In this document: positions 43,897 to 52,922 of the stretch, one piece after another
Layout of the letters: the number at the start of each line of letters is the position of its first letter
Numbering within the stretch: position 1 is the stretch's first letter
Program-made: the position numbers and the translations under genes
Assembly (NCBI GenBank): GCA_964408455.1
Contig: CAYOZN010000016.1
Coordinates: 1 to 64,000, forward strand
Reading direction: 5' to 3'
Length of the DNA stretch: 64,000 bases
From: CAYOZN01 sp964408455
Lineage (GTDB): Bacteria; Planctomycetota; Phycisphaerae; UBA1845; UTPLA1
Notes under the pieces: model-generated
The model's input: the letters and a program-made list of their open reading frames with translations, nothing else
Told to the model about the DNA's origin: nothing
Databases searched by the model: none

Positions 43897-45815
43897 ACCA
43901 ACCTCGTCGCGGGGGTTCGAATCTGGCGCGCGCCGCCGAGAATGCGCTCGACCCAGGCGTCGAGCATGAGCAGTCTCCAGGCGATCGCGCCGTGATTGGC
44001 ATGCCCCGATTCGTGCCGCCGCCACATTCTGCCGATCGCCCCCGGACACAGCCAGTCGTGCAGTCGCGCGCCGCTCGCCAGCAGGCGATCCTCGAAGCGC
44101 TCGCGAAGCGGGCCGCGAAACCACGCATCCAGCGGCACGTCGAAGCCCGCCTTGATTTGTCCGGCCAGGCGCGGGTCGACGTGCCGGGCCAGCGCGTCGC
44201 GCAAGGGCGCCTTGCCGTGCCGGCCGCGGAGGCGCAGCCGGGGAGCAATGCGCCAGGCCGCCTCCGCGAACCGATGATCGAGCATGGGCGCGCGCACTTC
44301 GAGCCCGTGGGCCATCGACGTACGATCCACCTTGGTCAGGATGCCATCCCCCAGCCCAAGCTTGATGTCAACATACTGGCACTTTGAGAGATGGTCCGGC
44401 GCGTCGCAGCGGGCGTAGAGCTGCCTCGCCCGTGCCAGCGGGTCATACGTCCAGTCGCGGCCGGTCAGCTCCGACTGCAAAAGCGATTTCACCTGCTGCG
44501 GCTGCATCGTGGCAATGCTGCGGGCATGTCCGTTCGCGGCGCTACCGGCCAGGTTCTCCAGGGTGCGCCCTGCCCTCAGTGGCCGTGGCAGCCACGCCGC
44601 CGACGGCCAGCAGCGGGCCATGCCGCCGAAGATCGGCCCGCGCAGGCCGGAAGGCAGCAACGCGCGAATGCGATCCTCATATTGATCGAATCGATAACGC
44701 CGATAACCGGCCAGCAATTCGTCGCCGCCATCCCCGCTCAGGGCGACTTTGACCGAGCCCCGGGCGAGACGGCACAGATACCACATGGGAATCGCGGAGG
44801 CATCGGAAAAAGGCTCGTCGAAGTGCCATGCCAGTTCATCCACAATGCCCGCGGCATCCGGGCGAACCTTCGCCTCACGATGGTCCAGTCCCAGTCGCGT
44901 GGCCGTGCGCCGTGCGGCAGCGCGTTCATCGAAGCCGCGTTCTTCAAAGCCGCAGGTGATGGCGGTGATCTGCCTTCGGCAGAGCTGCGACATGGCCGCC
45001 ACCACCGCACCGGAGTCGACGCCGCCCGACAGGAATGCCCCGACCGGCACGTCGGCCACCAGCCGCGAGCGCGTGGAGCCTGTCAGCGCGTGCCACATGT
45101 CGGAGGCCGCCTCATCGGCCGAGCCCGCCGACCAGCCCCGATGGCGTAGGTCCCAGTATGTGCTGATTGTGGCGCGGCCGTTTTCCCAGACGAGCATCTC
45201 GCCGGGCGACAGCTTTCGAATGTCGCGGAAGATCGTGCGCGGCGAGGGAATGAATCCGAACGTCAGGTAATCGGCCAGCGCCTCGATGGACAGCTCCCGC
45301 GGCACGCCGGGGGCCGCGAGAATGGACTTCAATTCCGATGCGAACACGATTCGCGATTCATCGACCGCGTAATACAACGGCTTCTCGCCCAACCGATCGC
45401 GGGCCAGCACCAGGCGCCGACGGCGGCCATCCCACACTGCCAGCGCGAACATGCCGTCGATGCGCTCGACAAATGTGTCTCCGAACGCCTCGTAGGCGTG
45501 CACCACGCACTCCGCGTCACCCGCGGTGACAAAGACGTGGCCCCCCGCGATCAGTTCGGCGCGCAGCGCCTTGAAATTGTAAATCTCGCCGTTGACGACC
45601 GCATGGATGGAACCATCCTCGTTGCGAAGCGGCTGCCCACCGGTCTCCAGATCAATGATGGCAAGCCGACGATGGCCAAGGGCGGCGTGCGAGTCGGCGT
45701 AAATGCCCGCGCCGTCCGGGCCGCGATGCCGAAGCAAGTCCGTGAGCCTCGGCAGGCAATCGCGCCAGGGCGGCAACAGGCCTTCGTGGCCGACGATTCC
45801 GACGATTCCGCACAT
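43881..45815 (-). CDS. asnB: Asparagine synthase (glutamine-hydrolysing)
   Basis: A 644-residue class II glutamine amidotransferase. The nucleophile is Cys2 (MCGIVGIVGHEG), the glutaminase domain carries HRGPDGAGIY and VVNGEIYN, and the synthetase domain has the PP-loop SGGVDSGAVVA and LSGDGGDELLAGY. In this context, next to a CapK-like enzyme and a WbaP-type transferase, it may amidate a sugar or peptide of the polysaccharide and not make free asparagine, as for other exopolysaccharide-linked AsnB proteins. GAAGG stands upstream of the ATG at 45815. Confidence 0.88.
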   Translation of the reverse strand: MCGIVGIVGHEGLLPPWRDCLPRLTDLLRHRGPDGAGIYADSHAALGHRRLAIIDLETGGQPLRNEDGSIHAVVNGEIYNFKALRAELIAGGHVFVTAGDAECVVHAYEAFGDTFVERIDGMFALAVWDGRRRRLVLARDRLGEKPLYYAVDESRIVFASELKSILAAPGVPRELSIEALADYLTFGFIPSPRTIFRDIRKLSPGEMLVWENGRATISTYWDLRHRGWSAGSADEAASDMWHALTGSTRSRLVADVPVGAFLSGGVDSGAVVAAMSQLCRRQITAITCGFEERGFDERAAARRTATRLGLDHREAKVRPDAAGIVDELAWHFDEPFSDASAIPMWYLCRLARGSVKVALSGDGGDELLAGYRRYRFDQYEDRIRALLPSGLRGPIFGGMARCWPSAAWLPRPLRAGRTLENLAGSAANGHARSIATMQPQQVKSLLQSELTGRDWTYDPLARARQLYARCDAPDHLSKCQYVDIKLGLGDGILTKVDRTSMAHGLEVRAPMLDHRFAEAAWRIAPRLRLRGRHGKAPLRDALARHVDPRLAGQIKAGFDVPLDAWFRGPLRERFEDRLLASGARLHDWLCPGAIGRMWRRHESGHANHGAIAWRLLMLDAWVERILGGARQIRTPATRLVCIPA

Positions 45816-46107
45816 TCAGTGGCCTTCTTTCAGGGAAATGTCGCCGCGACGGGGTGCGTCCGAATTGCCTGCATTAACGGCATATCTAATATCGGCGGTC
45901 GGCAGGAGCCGAATGACGCCCAGGCCGCCAGCGCTCGCGGTGTGGCAGATTCTGCGCTATGCTTTTGCTGTCGCTGATCCGGCAGGCAGGACGCCGTTGA
46001 ATTGGCCGGCGAGACGTGGATCCGCGTGCCGCATGGTCGAGTGGCCCACCCGGAGGTACGATATAGGCCCATAGGACTCCGGCAGCCACGGAGGCCGGGA
46101 GGACAAC

Positions 46108-46419
46108 ATGACGAACACAACCTCCATACTTGCGTTTCTCAACAGCGTCGGCCCGTGGGAGATCCTGGTCATCGGGATCATCGCCCTGCTGATCTTCGGC
46201 CGCAGGCTGCCCGAAGTCGGGCGCTCGCTCGGCAAGAGCTTTGTTGAATTCAAGCGCGGGCTGAAGGACACGGCCGACGAAGTGGACGACATCCGGCGTG
46301 AAGCCGATCGCGCCTCCCGGGCCGAGCAGAAACCCGTGAAGAGCGCTGAAACCCCGCCGGCGAACGCCCCTGAGCGTCCGGCCGCCTTCAACGAGCCTCG
46401 TCCCTCCGACGGACATTAA
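46108..46419 (+). CDS. tatA: Sec-independent protein translocase TatA/TatE
   Basis: A 103-residue Tat component. A single N-terminal helix (about residues 16-32, ending LLIFGRRLPEVGR with the FGR hinge) is followed by an amphipathic helix, GKSFVEFKRGLKDT, and a Pro/Ala-rich tail. TatA forms the pore that exports folded proteins across the inner membrane. GGAGGA lies before the ATG. Neither tatB nor tatC is nearby, so the complex must be encoded elsewhere. Confidence 0.9.
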   Translation: MTNTTSILAFLNSVGPWEILVIGIIALLIFGRRLPEVGRSLGKSFVEFKRGLKDTADEVDDIRREADRASRAEQKPVKSAETPPANAPERPAAFNEPRPSDGH

Positions 46420-46469
46420 GAGCCTGACTCAGTTTCGATGTGACACCTACCGTGTGCCGCTACAGTGTG

Positions 46470-46490
46470 GCACCGGCTAATAGCCGGTGC
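46470..46490. repeat. 9-bp hairpin downstream of tatA
   Basis: GCACCGGCT and AGCCGGTGC flank AAT. It lacks a T tract, so it is not a classic terminator. Its GTGGCAC...CCGGCT style recalls the hairpin array at 15850-16146. Confidence 0.4.
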
Positions 46491-46605
46491 AGCTTGGGTT
46501 AATGAGATAGGCTTTAAGATTAAGGGGCCGGGGTTGCCGCTCACGTGTCATTCGTGATGTGGCGCGGGCTCGACTTGAGAACCCACTGCCTTCGACTTGC
46601 GACGA

Positions 46606-47229
46606 TCACTTCCGGCCGTCGTCGTCGCGCCGGTCCCCCGCCAGAAGTTGCACCAATAGCGCGATCATCTGCTCCACGCTCGCTGGTGTGGCGTGACCCG
46701 GGATATTCAGCGGCTTAATAAAGGCAAAGCCGATGGCGGCGTGGATGAGCTGCCAGGCAAGGCCGATCGGCTGCACGTCCCGCCGCACCTGGTGGGCGCG
46801 CTGGGCCCGCTTCAAGACGTTCGACAAAAAGCGCGCGTACTGCTCGTAGTGTTCGCGCAGGGCCGACTGAATCCGCGGATCGGCGATCTCGGCCTGGGCC
46901 ATGAAGATCACCTTGTATAGCTGCGCCGTGCGCGGATCGGTGATGGCCGGGTTCAGCCGGAACAGCACGCGAAGCTGATCCATCGGCGACTTGAGCGGCG
47001 CGATCGCCTGCCGCCAGGTGCGAATCACTTCCTTCCCCACTTCCTCCAGCAGCGAAACGAACAGTTCCTGCTTGCTGGTGAAATGCTTGTACAAAACCGG
47101 CTCCGAGACGCGGGCTGCCTGGGCCAGCCGCGCCGTCGTCGTGCCGTTGAAGCCAAATTCTGCAAAGCAGGCGATCGACGCATCCAGCAGTTGCCGGCGC
47201 CGATCGTCCGCGGTCATGCGCGGCGCCAT
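46606..47229 (-). CDS. TetR-family transcriptional regulator
   Basis: A 207-residue repressor. The N-terminal DNA-binding domain is typical: RRRQLLDASIACFAEFGFNGTTTARLAQAARVSEPVLYKHFTSKQELF. The remaining helices form a ligand and dimer domain with no recognisable ligand. GGAGTGAG stands upstream of the ATG. It is flanked by the convergent tatA and by the lipase-like gene on the same strand; its targets are not clear. Confidence 0.88.
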   Translation of the reverse strand: MAPRMTADDRRRQLLDASIACFAEFGFNGTTTARLAQAARVSEPVLYKHFTSKQELFVSLLEEVGKEVIRTWRQAIAPLKSPMDQLRVLFRLNPAITDPRTAQLYKVIFMAQAEIADPRIQSALREHYEQYARFLSNVLKRAQRAHQVRRDVQPIGLAWQLIHAAIGFAFIKPLNIPGHATPASVEQMIALLVQLLAGDRRDDDGRK

Positions 47230-47344
47230 CGGGACTCACTCCGTCTACGGACTCGTTCGACGCATGATATCGCGGAGAAGCGTCACGCGAAATTCGAGCC
47301 GGCCGCGACGTGGCGGCGCGGGCCCGCCCGCACAGAACATGCGA

Positions 47345-48226
47345 CTATCGACTGTTGGAAAGGGTGGAATGGTCGGGAACGTGGCCCTCGACCGGCCGTG
47401 CGGCATACCGGTCATCCGGGAAAGGGCCGATCAGCAGGCGTTCATCGCCCATGATCGCCCTGGCAACGAATACGCGGATAAACTCTCGCGCGATGGCGTC
47501 GATGTGGCCGCCGCCATAGCCGTAGGTTGAAAAATCGCTGCGGTGCGGAATGTTCACCACTTTGTTCTGATACTGCCGGACCGTCTCCGAGAGCTCGGTG
47601 AACGGCAGATAGAACCCCTGGAGCCCGGCGATGCCCGTGGTGCTGTCCCGCCGGTCGACCGTCCCCGTATACCAGACCACATCGCTGAGGATGACATCGG
47701 TGGGCGAGTAGATCACGTAGAGCTTGCCATCGACGCGCCGAAGGGCCCGCGTCAGGTCATAGCGCGCAGACATGCTGCACGCGAGGAACACGACATTGTT
47801 CACGCCGATGCGCTCGGGCAGGTACTCGAGCGCGAAAGTCGCGATGCCGGTGCCCGCCGACAGTGCGACAATGTTGATCTCGCCGTCGGGATGTCGCCGC
47901 CGATAGCTGCGGATGTCGTCGGCAAGCTCCGCTGCCTTGGCGCGATTGCGACCGATGTGCATCTGGTCGCCCGCGTGGTTCCAGCTCTGCCAGGAATAGA
48001 CCCGGGTGTAGCCGGCATAACCGGCATCGCGAAGCCCGCCGGGCACCTCGAACGATCCGATGTGTCCGATGGGACCGGCGCCGCCAATGTAATACGTAAT
48101 GCCCTTTGACTCGTCGCCCTGCGGCTGAATCTGGACGACGTAATCGACCATCCGCGCGCAACCGATCGCGGTAATCACCGGCATCAGCAAAAACATCACG
48201 ATGAGACAGGGAATCGAACGGCGCAT
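47345..48226 (-). CDS. Lipase-like alpha/beta hydrolase lipoprotein
   Basis: A 293-residue exported protein with a lipobox (TAIGC) after a signal helix that starts MRRSIPCLIVMFLLMP. The mature part has the outline of an alpha/beta hydrolase: GGAGPIGHIGSFEVPGG near the N-terminus, VALSAGTGIATFALEYL with a presumed serine elbow (ALSAG), YSPTDVILSDVVWYTG for the acid, and YGYGGGHIDAIAREF for the histidine. The substrate is unknown. ATG 48226 is chosen by the signal peptide and GAGG upstream. It follows the GGDEF gene on the same strand, 73 bp apart. Confidence 0.6.
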   Translation of the reverse strand: MRRSIPCLIVMFLLMPVITAIGCARMVDYVVQIQPQGDESKGITYYIGGAGPIGHIGSFEVPGGLRDAGYAGYTRVYSWQSWNHAGDQMHIGRNRAKAAELADDIRSYRRRHPDGEINIVALSAGTGIATFALEYLPERIGVNNVVFLACSMSARYDLTRALRRVDGKLYVIYSPTDVILSDVVWYTGTVDRRDSTTGIAGLQGFYLPFTELSETVRQYQNKVVNIPHRSDFSTYGYGGGHIDAIAREFIRVFVARAIMGDERLLIGPFPDDRYAARPVEGHVPDHSTLSNSR

Positions 48227-48299
48227 CCGCGGCAGGTCCTCGCGTGTCGGGCCCCAGCGCGCCGGGAGACGGATGTTCCGGCGCCGAGGTTGTGCCGGA

Positions 48300-49709
48300 T
48301 TATACTTTCGAGCCCTCAAGTTCGATATGCGACGCCTGAGGTGAGGATTTGCCCGCCAGGGCCGCGCGTTCTGCCGTGCCGGTAAAGACTTCCACGCGAT
48401 GCTTTCCGTTCTGCTTCGAGGACAGCAGGGCCGTGTCGGCCATGTTCAGCAGCTCCGACGGCTGGTTCGGCCGATTTCGGAGTACGCCGGCGATGCCGGC
48501 GCTGAAGGAGGGCGGCGGCTGGATGGGCGCCATCATCTTTGCTCGCTGGGAGAAAGTCGCCAGGATGCGCTCGACGGTGGACTGGGCCATGTCCACCGAG
48601 ACGCCGGGAAATATCAGGAGGAATTCATCGCCGCCGTATCGCACGGCAAAATCGTCATTTCGAATCGAGTGCCGCAGCAGGTCGCCGACATACGACAGCA
48701 TCTCATCGCCGGCGGCGTGGCCGAGCAGATCGTTGAGCGGCTTGAACGAATCAAGATCGAGCATCACGACCGAGAGATCGCGGCCGCTGCTCTTCTGTGC
48801 GAGGAAGATCTCCGGAAACTTCTCCTGAAGAAACCGCCGGTTGTAGATCCCGGTGAGCGGATCGAGCCAGGCCTGCTTCTGAACGCGGCGGAGGTCCTGG
48901 TTGATGCGGCGCGTCTCCTTGGCAATCTCCGAGTCCACCCGACGCTCGATGAGATGCGTCCGCTGCCGCCAGGTCATTCGCTCGGAGCGCAGGCGGTTCA
49001 GTGCTTCGGAGACGATTGAAAGCTCCTGCCCCGCGGCGCCGGCAGCGGTCAGGGCGGCGGCGTTCACTTCGCTGGCGGCGCTGTGCACCAGCGACTGCAA
49101 CGGCGCATGAAGGCGCTTGCCGAGGTAATGCCTGCCGAAGAACAGCACCAGCGCGGCCAGGGCGGCAAGCGGCACGAAGAAGGTGCTGATATCGGCAAAG
49201 CTCGGCGCTCCTGGCGGCGCGCTGCGAATGGCCAGCCCGATGCGCAGCGGCCGTTGCAGCCCCATGCGGTTCACGATCGGCACCCAGACACTGAGCGTCG
49301 GCCGGTAGCGGCCGGCCAGCGGCGGATCGAGCCCGATCTCGCCGACCGTCCCAAGCATTGATGCACCGGGATCGGTTTCGATCAACTCGTCGCTGAGTTG
49401 CGGCATCCGTGCCGCGGCAGCGACATCGGTAGCCTGATCGTCGCGAATGGCGATCGCCAGCACGTTTGGCAGTTCGACCAGATGGCGGCAGAAGTGAAGC
49501 AGCGCGGGCGTGCTGAAATCAGGCCGCAGTGCAAGCTGGTGCGCTACGAGCCGGGCGGTCTCGGCGGCACGGGCGCGTTCGGACTGCTGCCAGGCCGCTC
49601 TGCGGAGATATTCGTGGCCTGCGAATGATGCCAATACAATGACAACAACGGAACCGATAAAGGTTCTGCGAACGGCGGCGCGGACGCTGACGGGTCGCGA
49701 ACCCCACAT
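48300..49709 (-). CDS. Membrane diguanylate cyclase (GGDEF)
   Basis: A 469-residue sensor that makes c-di-GMP. One helix near the N-terminus and a second near residue 180-200 bracket a periplasmic sensor domain. A coiled-coil (LIERRVDSEIAKETRRINQDL) leads to the GGDEF domain: DPLTGIYNRRFLQEKF, VVMLDLDSFKPLNDLLGHAAGDEML, and RYGGDEF. The RNDD just before it is the inhibitory I-site (RxxD), so product feedback is likely. The start at ATG 49709 is set by AGGAGG nine bases upstream, in preference to the in-frame GTG at 49805. Confidence 0.88.
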   Translation of the reverse strand: MWGSRPVSVRAAVRRTFIGSVVVIVLASFAGHEYLRRAAWQQSERARAAETARLVAHQLALRPDFSTPALLHFCRHLVELPNVLAIAIRDDQATDVAAAARMPQLSDELIETDPGASMLGTVGEIGLDPPLAGRYRPTLSVWVPIVNRMGLQRPLRIGLAIRSAPPGAPSFADISTFFVPLAALAALVLFFGRHYLGKRLHAPLQSLVHSAASEVNAAALTAAGAAGQELSIVSEALNRLRSERMTWRQRTHLIERRVDSEIAKETRRINQDLRRVQKQAWLDPLTGIYNRRFLQEKFPEIFLAQKSSGRDLSVVMLDLDSFKPLNDLLGHAAGDEMLSYVGDLLRHSIRNDDFAVRYGGDEFLLIFPGVSVDMAQSTVERILATFSQRAKMMAPIQPPPSFSAGIAGVLRNRPNQPSELLNMADTALLSSKQNGKHRVEVFTGTAERAALAGKSSPQASHIELEGSKV

Positions 49710-50087
49710 GTCCAAGAGCCTCCTGCCTTGCCGCCAGACACCACTGCGCCGGCGGTCCGCTTCGTCCCGGGCGGCGCCATACAAAATTCGAGCGACAGGA
49801 TCCACACGAGGACCCTGCCGCCCGCCCTGGAGCCAACCGCATCCACGTCAAACGTACGATATAAAGCGCGGGCATCCCAACCATCGGACAGCCGAATCTC
49901 TCTCGCCACGATGTGATCTTCCCGGACCTGGAGCTCGCCATCGAAACCGCGATGTCGCACGTGCACAGCCGCTTTATCGGTCAGCCTGTTCGACCACACC
50001 AACCCGAAGCGCCGGCAAGGCCCCGCGTCTCCGCCCGCCGGCACGGCGCTTCCAACAGCCGGCTCTGCACCGGCACGTTGCCCGACG
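49710..50087. other. Intergenic region without a recognised gene
   Basis: A 378-bp stretch between two minus-strand genes. Long open frames on the minus strand are not protein-like. A TATATC near 49857 on the minus strand might be the -10 for the cyclase gene, giving a leader of about 140 nt. Nothing else stands out. Confidence 0.3.
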
Positions 50088-50765
50088 TCACGATTCCGGC
50101 CGCTGGCGCGCCGCATCAGCCGACACCGGCGCCCGCTTGCCGCCGATCGCCTCCGTCTGCTCGCGAATCTCCTCGGCACGGCGCGCACTACGCACGGCCC
50201 GAAAGGTGCCGAAGCACAGAAAGTCATGCGGACGCGGCGGCAACAGCGACAACAGCTGCAACCGCGCGTCCGTCCGCGCAAACACGCGAAAGCTGCCGGT
50301 GATCGTATCTGAATCTTCCACGCTCACCGTCATGACGCCCCGATAGGCGCGCAGCCGCTGAGCGCCACCGCGATTCACGAGGGCCACGCGCACTTCCCGG
50401 TCGCGCATGTTGTAGTTGCGCCCACTGCCGGCCGGCGGCCCGCCAGGGACCAGCGAGATGAGCAACTCGGTTGAAAACAGGAGCGAGCCGCGCGCCGCCC
50501 GAATGCCGATGACCAGTTCTCCGGCGTCATTCACATGCCAGCATGCCCGGTCGGCCGCGTATTCGAGGACGTCGACCGCCGGCGGATCGATCTCCTGGGC
50601 ATCCAGCGAGACAAATCTCACATCAGCCGATCCCGCGCAGCCGCCCGCGAGTGCTGCCGCGAACAGCGCGGACAGCCCCGCCGCGCACCGGGCGCGGTCA
50701 GCGTTCAGCGTCAAACTGGTGACATTTGTGTGCACGCAGGTTGGACGGACCCGCGAATCGATCAT
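50088..50765 (-). CDS. Lipoprotein of unknown function coupled to glyA
   Basis: A 225-residue lipoprotein. The lipobox is ALAGGC after a helix that starts near residue 25; the mature part is a small beta-rich domain ([61 protein letters not shown]) with a charged tail. No family was recognised. Its ATG overlaps the TGA of glyA in ATGA form, which is strong evidence for the start and for translational coupling. Confidence 0.65.
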   Translation of the reverse strand: MIDSRVRPTCVHTNVTSLTLNADRARCAAGLSALFAAALAGGCAGSADVRFVSLDAQEIDPPAVDVLEYAADRACWHVNDAGELVIGIRAARGSLLFSTELLISLVPGGPPAGSGRNYNMRDREVRVALVNRGGAQRLRAYRGVMTVSVEDSDTITGSFRVFARTDARLQLLSLLPPRPHDFLCFGTFRAVRSARRAEEIREQTEAIGGKRAPVSADAARQRPES

Positions 50766-52087
50766 TCATGGCCGGGCAGGGGAAACGATCGGCAGAGTTC
50801 GAGCACCTCGCCGCGCGTGGTTTCGATGGCCGGTCGGCCGCCCTCGGCGGACAGCACGCGATCGATGCACTCGGCGATACGGCGCATCTCGTCCGGCCCC
50901 ATGCCGCGGGTGGTGACGGCGGGCGTTCCGATGCGCAAGCCGCTGGTTTCCATGGGCTTGCGCTCGTCAAAGGGGATCATGTTCTTGTTCACGACGATCC
51001 CGGCCTGCCCCAGCCACGCCTCGGCCATGGCCCCGCTGACCGCGGGATAGCCCCTGCGCAGATCGAGCAGCATCAGGTGATTGTCGGTGCCGCCGGAGAC
51101 GAGGCTCTGCCCCTTGGACAACAGGGCCTCGGCCAGGGCCTTTGCGTTCTCGAGCACGCGCTGCTGGTACTGTTTGAACTCGGGCAGCAGGGCCTCGCCA
51201 AATGCCACCGCTTTGGCAGCGATGATGTGCATGAGCGGCCCGCCCTGTAGTCCCGGGAACACCGCCGAGTCGATTTTCTTGGCCCAGTCGCCTTTGCACA
51301 TGGTGAGACCGCCGCGCGGCCCGCGCAGCGTCTTGTGCGTCGTCGTGGTGACAAAATCGCATACCGCGACGGGGCTCGGGTGCAGCCCGACCGCCACCAT
51401 GCCGGCGATGTGGGCGATATCGGCCATGAGCAGGGCCCCGCTCTCGCGGGCGATCTCCGCGAAGCCGGCCCAGTCCCAGATGCGCGGATAGGCGCTGGCG
51501 CCGGTGATGATCAGCTTCGGCCGGCACTCGCGGGCGAGGCGGCGCACCTCGTCAAGGCTTATGCGGCCGGTCTCGCGATCCACGCCGTAGTGCGTGACGC
51601 GAAACCACTTGCCGCTGATGTTTACGTTCTTGCCGTGCGACAGGTGGCCGCCGTGGTCCAGGTGAAGTGACAATATCATGTCACCGGGCGTGCGCACCGG
51701 CTCGCCGGGGTTCTTTTCGCGCTGCTCGGCCTCCATGAGGCGCGAGCCGGGCTGCATGGCCGCCAGCAACACCGCCTGGTTGGCCTGGCTGCCGGAATGC
51801 GGCTGCACGTTGGCATGCTCGCAGCCGAACAGCTTCTTCGCGCGGTCGATGGCCAGTTGCTCGACCACGTCCATGTTCTCGCAGCCGCCGTAGTAGCGCC
51901 GGCCGGGATAGCCCTCGGCATACTTGTTGGTAAAGATCGAGCCCGCCGCCTGGAGCACGGCCGGGCTGACGTGATTCTCCGAGGCTATCAGTTCGATGGT
52001 GTTCTTCTGACGGTCTTCCTCGGCGGCGAACGCCTTCCAGACCTCCGGGTCCTGACGGGCAATCGGATTGTCGTCGAAACGCGGCAT
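50762..52087 (-). CDS. glyA: Serine hydroxymethyltransferase
   Basis: A 441-residue PLP enzyme that interconverts serine and glycine with tetrahydrofolate. The N-terminal [17 protein letters not shown], the [15 protein letters not shown] block and the PLP lysine site [14 protein letters not shown] are intact. An insertion of about 18 residues ([17 protein letters not shown]) stands between the LLAAMQPGS and [17 protein letters not shown] segments. ATG 52087 has GGAAGGA upstream and matches the family length. A second gene follows with an ATGA overlap. Confidence 0.93.
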   Translation of the reverse strand: MPRFDDNPIARQDPEVWKAFAAEEDRQKNTIELIASENHVSPAVLQAAGSIFTNKYAEGYPGRRYYGGCENMDVVEQLAIDRAKKLFGCEHANVQPHSGSQANQAVLLAAMQPGSRLMEAEQREKNPGEPVRTPGDMILSLHLDHGGHLSHGKNVNISGKWFRVTHYGVDRETGRISLDEVRRLARECRPKLIITGASAYPRIWDWAGFAEIARESGALLMADIAHIAGMVAVGLHPSPVAVCDFVTTTTHKTLRGPRGGLTMCKGDWAKKIDSAVFPGLQGGPLMHIIAAKAVAFGEALLPEFKQYQQRVLENAKALAEALLSKGQSLVSGGTDNHLMLLDLRRGYPAVSGAMAEAWLGQAGIVVNKNMIPFDERKPMETSGLRIGTPAVTTRGMGPDEMRRIAECIDRVLSAEGGRPAIETTRGEVLELCRSFPLPGHE

Positions 52088-52232
52088 AACCGTATCCTTC
52101 CACCAGGGGCGGCCGCGAGCGGTCGCCGTCCAGAGTATCGTACAGGAATGCGGTACTTTAGACCTGCGAACGCCGCTGAGCAACGAAGGCTGCCGCTGTG
52201 CGGACAATCTCCGTAAAAACGCGGTCACCGGA

Positions 52233-52682
52233 TCATCGCCGTCTAAGATGGCGTTTCATCGCCTCCAGCGTCCGCGGGCTGATGTGGTGCTCGATGCCTT
52301 CGGTATCCACTTCGGCATCCGCGCGCGGCACCCCCAGCGACAACAGAAAGTCCAGCACCAGCTGGTGACGCTGCCGCGTGAATTCCGCGAGCCGCCGGCC
52401 CTCCGGCGTCAGGAAAATGGAGCGATAGGGCTCCGACGTGACCAGCCCGTCCTTCTTGAGCCGCTCGATGGTCTTGGTAACTGTCACCTGCGTGACACCC
52501 AGGTGCCGCGCCAGGTCCACCGCGCGGGCCTCGCCGGTGTCCTGAATCAGATCGTCGATCAGCTCGACATAATCCTCGGCGATCTCGCGGGCATGATCCG
52601 ATCGCGTTCGGCGATAGCCGTGGGCCGAATGCTCGCTCGAAGGCCGCCGCTTACTCTCGTCCTGGTTCGAACGCGCGCACAT
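52233..52682 (-). CDS. mntR: Manganese transport regulator MntR
   Basis: A 149-residue DtxR-family regulator that, with bound Mn(II), represses manganese uptake genes. The sequence follows MntR closely: [42 protein letters not shown], then [38 protein letters not shown], which holds the metal ligands. It is divergent from the ABC importer at 52923-57641, so the shared control region is the likely target. The 5' part up to residue 30 is a Ser/Arg-rich extension. The 5' leader is about 160 nt. Confidence 0.92.
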   Translation of the reverse strand: MCARSNQDESKRRPSSEHSAHGYRRTRSDHAREIAEDYVELIDDLIQDTGEARAVDLARHLGVTQVTVTKTIERLKKDGLVTSEPYRSIFLTPEGRRLAEFTRQRHQLVLDFLLSLGVPRADAEVDTEGIEHHISPRTLEAMKRHLRRR

Positions 52683-52848
52683 AATCGATTGCAACAACCT
52701 CCACCGGCAGCCTGGCGCGCGCCGGGGCGCCGCCGGCCCGGCCGTCCGTTTCAGACGCACGCGGATGGATGCCCGCCGTCCGCGGCGATCCGGCACGCAA
52801 TGCCTCCATAAAAAGCGATCGCCGCCCGATTGACAACGGGCACGAATA

Positions 52849-52877
52849 AATATAGCATTTACTAAGTTGTGTAGCAA
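52849..52877 (-). promoter_or_regulatory. Putative mntR promoter
   Basis: On the minus strand TTGCTA (52872-52877) and TATATT (52849-52854) have a 17-bp spacer. On the plus strand a divergent promoter for the importer is possible: TTTACT at 52858-52863 and TTAAAG at 52880-52885, 16 bp apart. Confidence 0.55.
52853..52864. promoter_or_regulatory. Candidate MntR operator
   Basis: TAGCATTTACTA is an imperfect palindrome (TAGcA/tACTA arms, four of six positions symmetrical). It lies in the spacer of the mntR promoter and overlaps the -35 of the importer promoter, so a bound repressor would block both. The assignment to MntR rests on position and on the gene content. Confidence 0.4.
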
Positions 52878-52922
52878 TGTTAAAGATCGGATCTCGTCGC
52901 CCGGCCAGCTCGGGAGCAACCC

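Noticed and set aside
43900..43925. tRNA-like GGTTCGAATC
   Set aside because: It lies within the coding end of asnB, and no acceptor stem or anticodon arm can be built around it.
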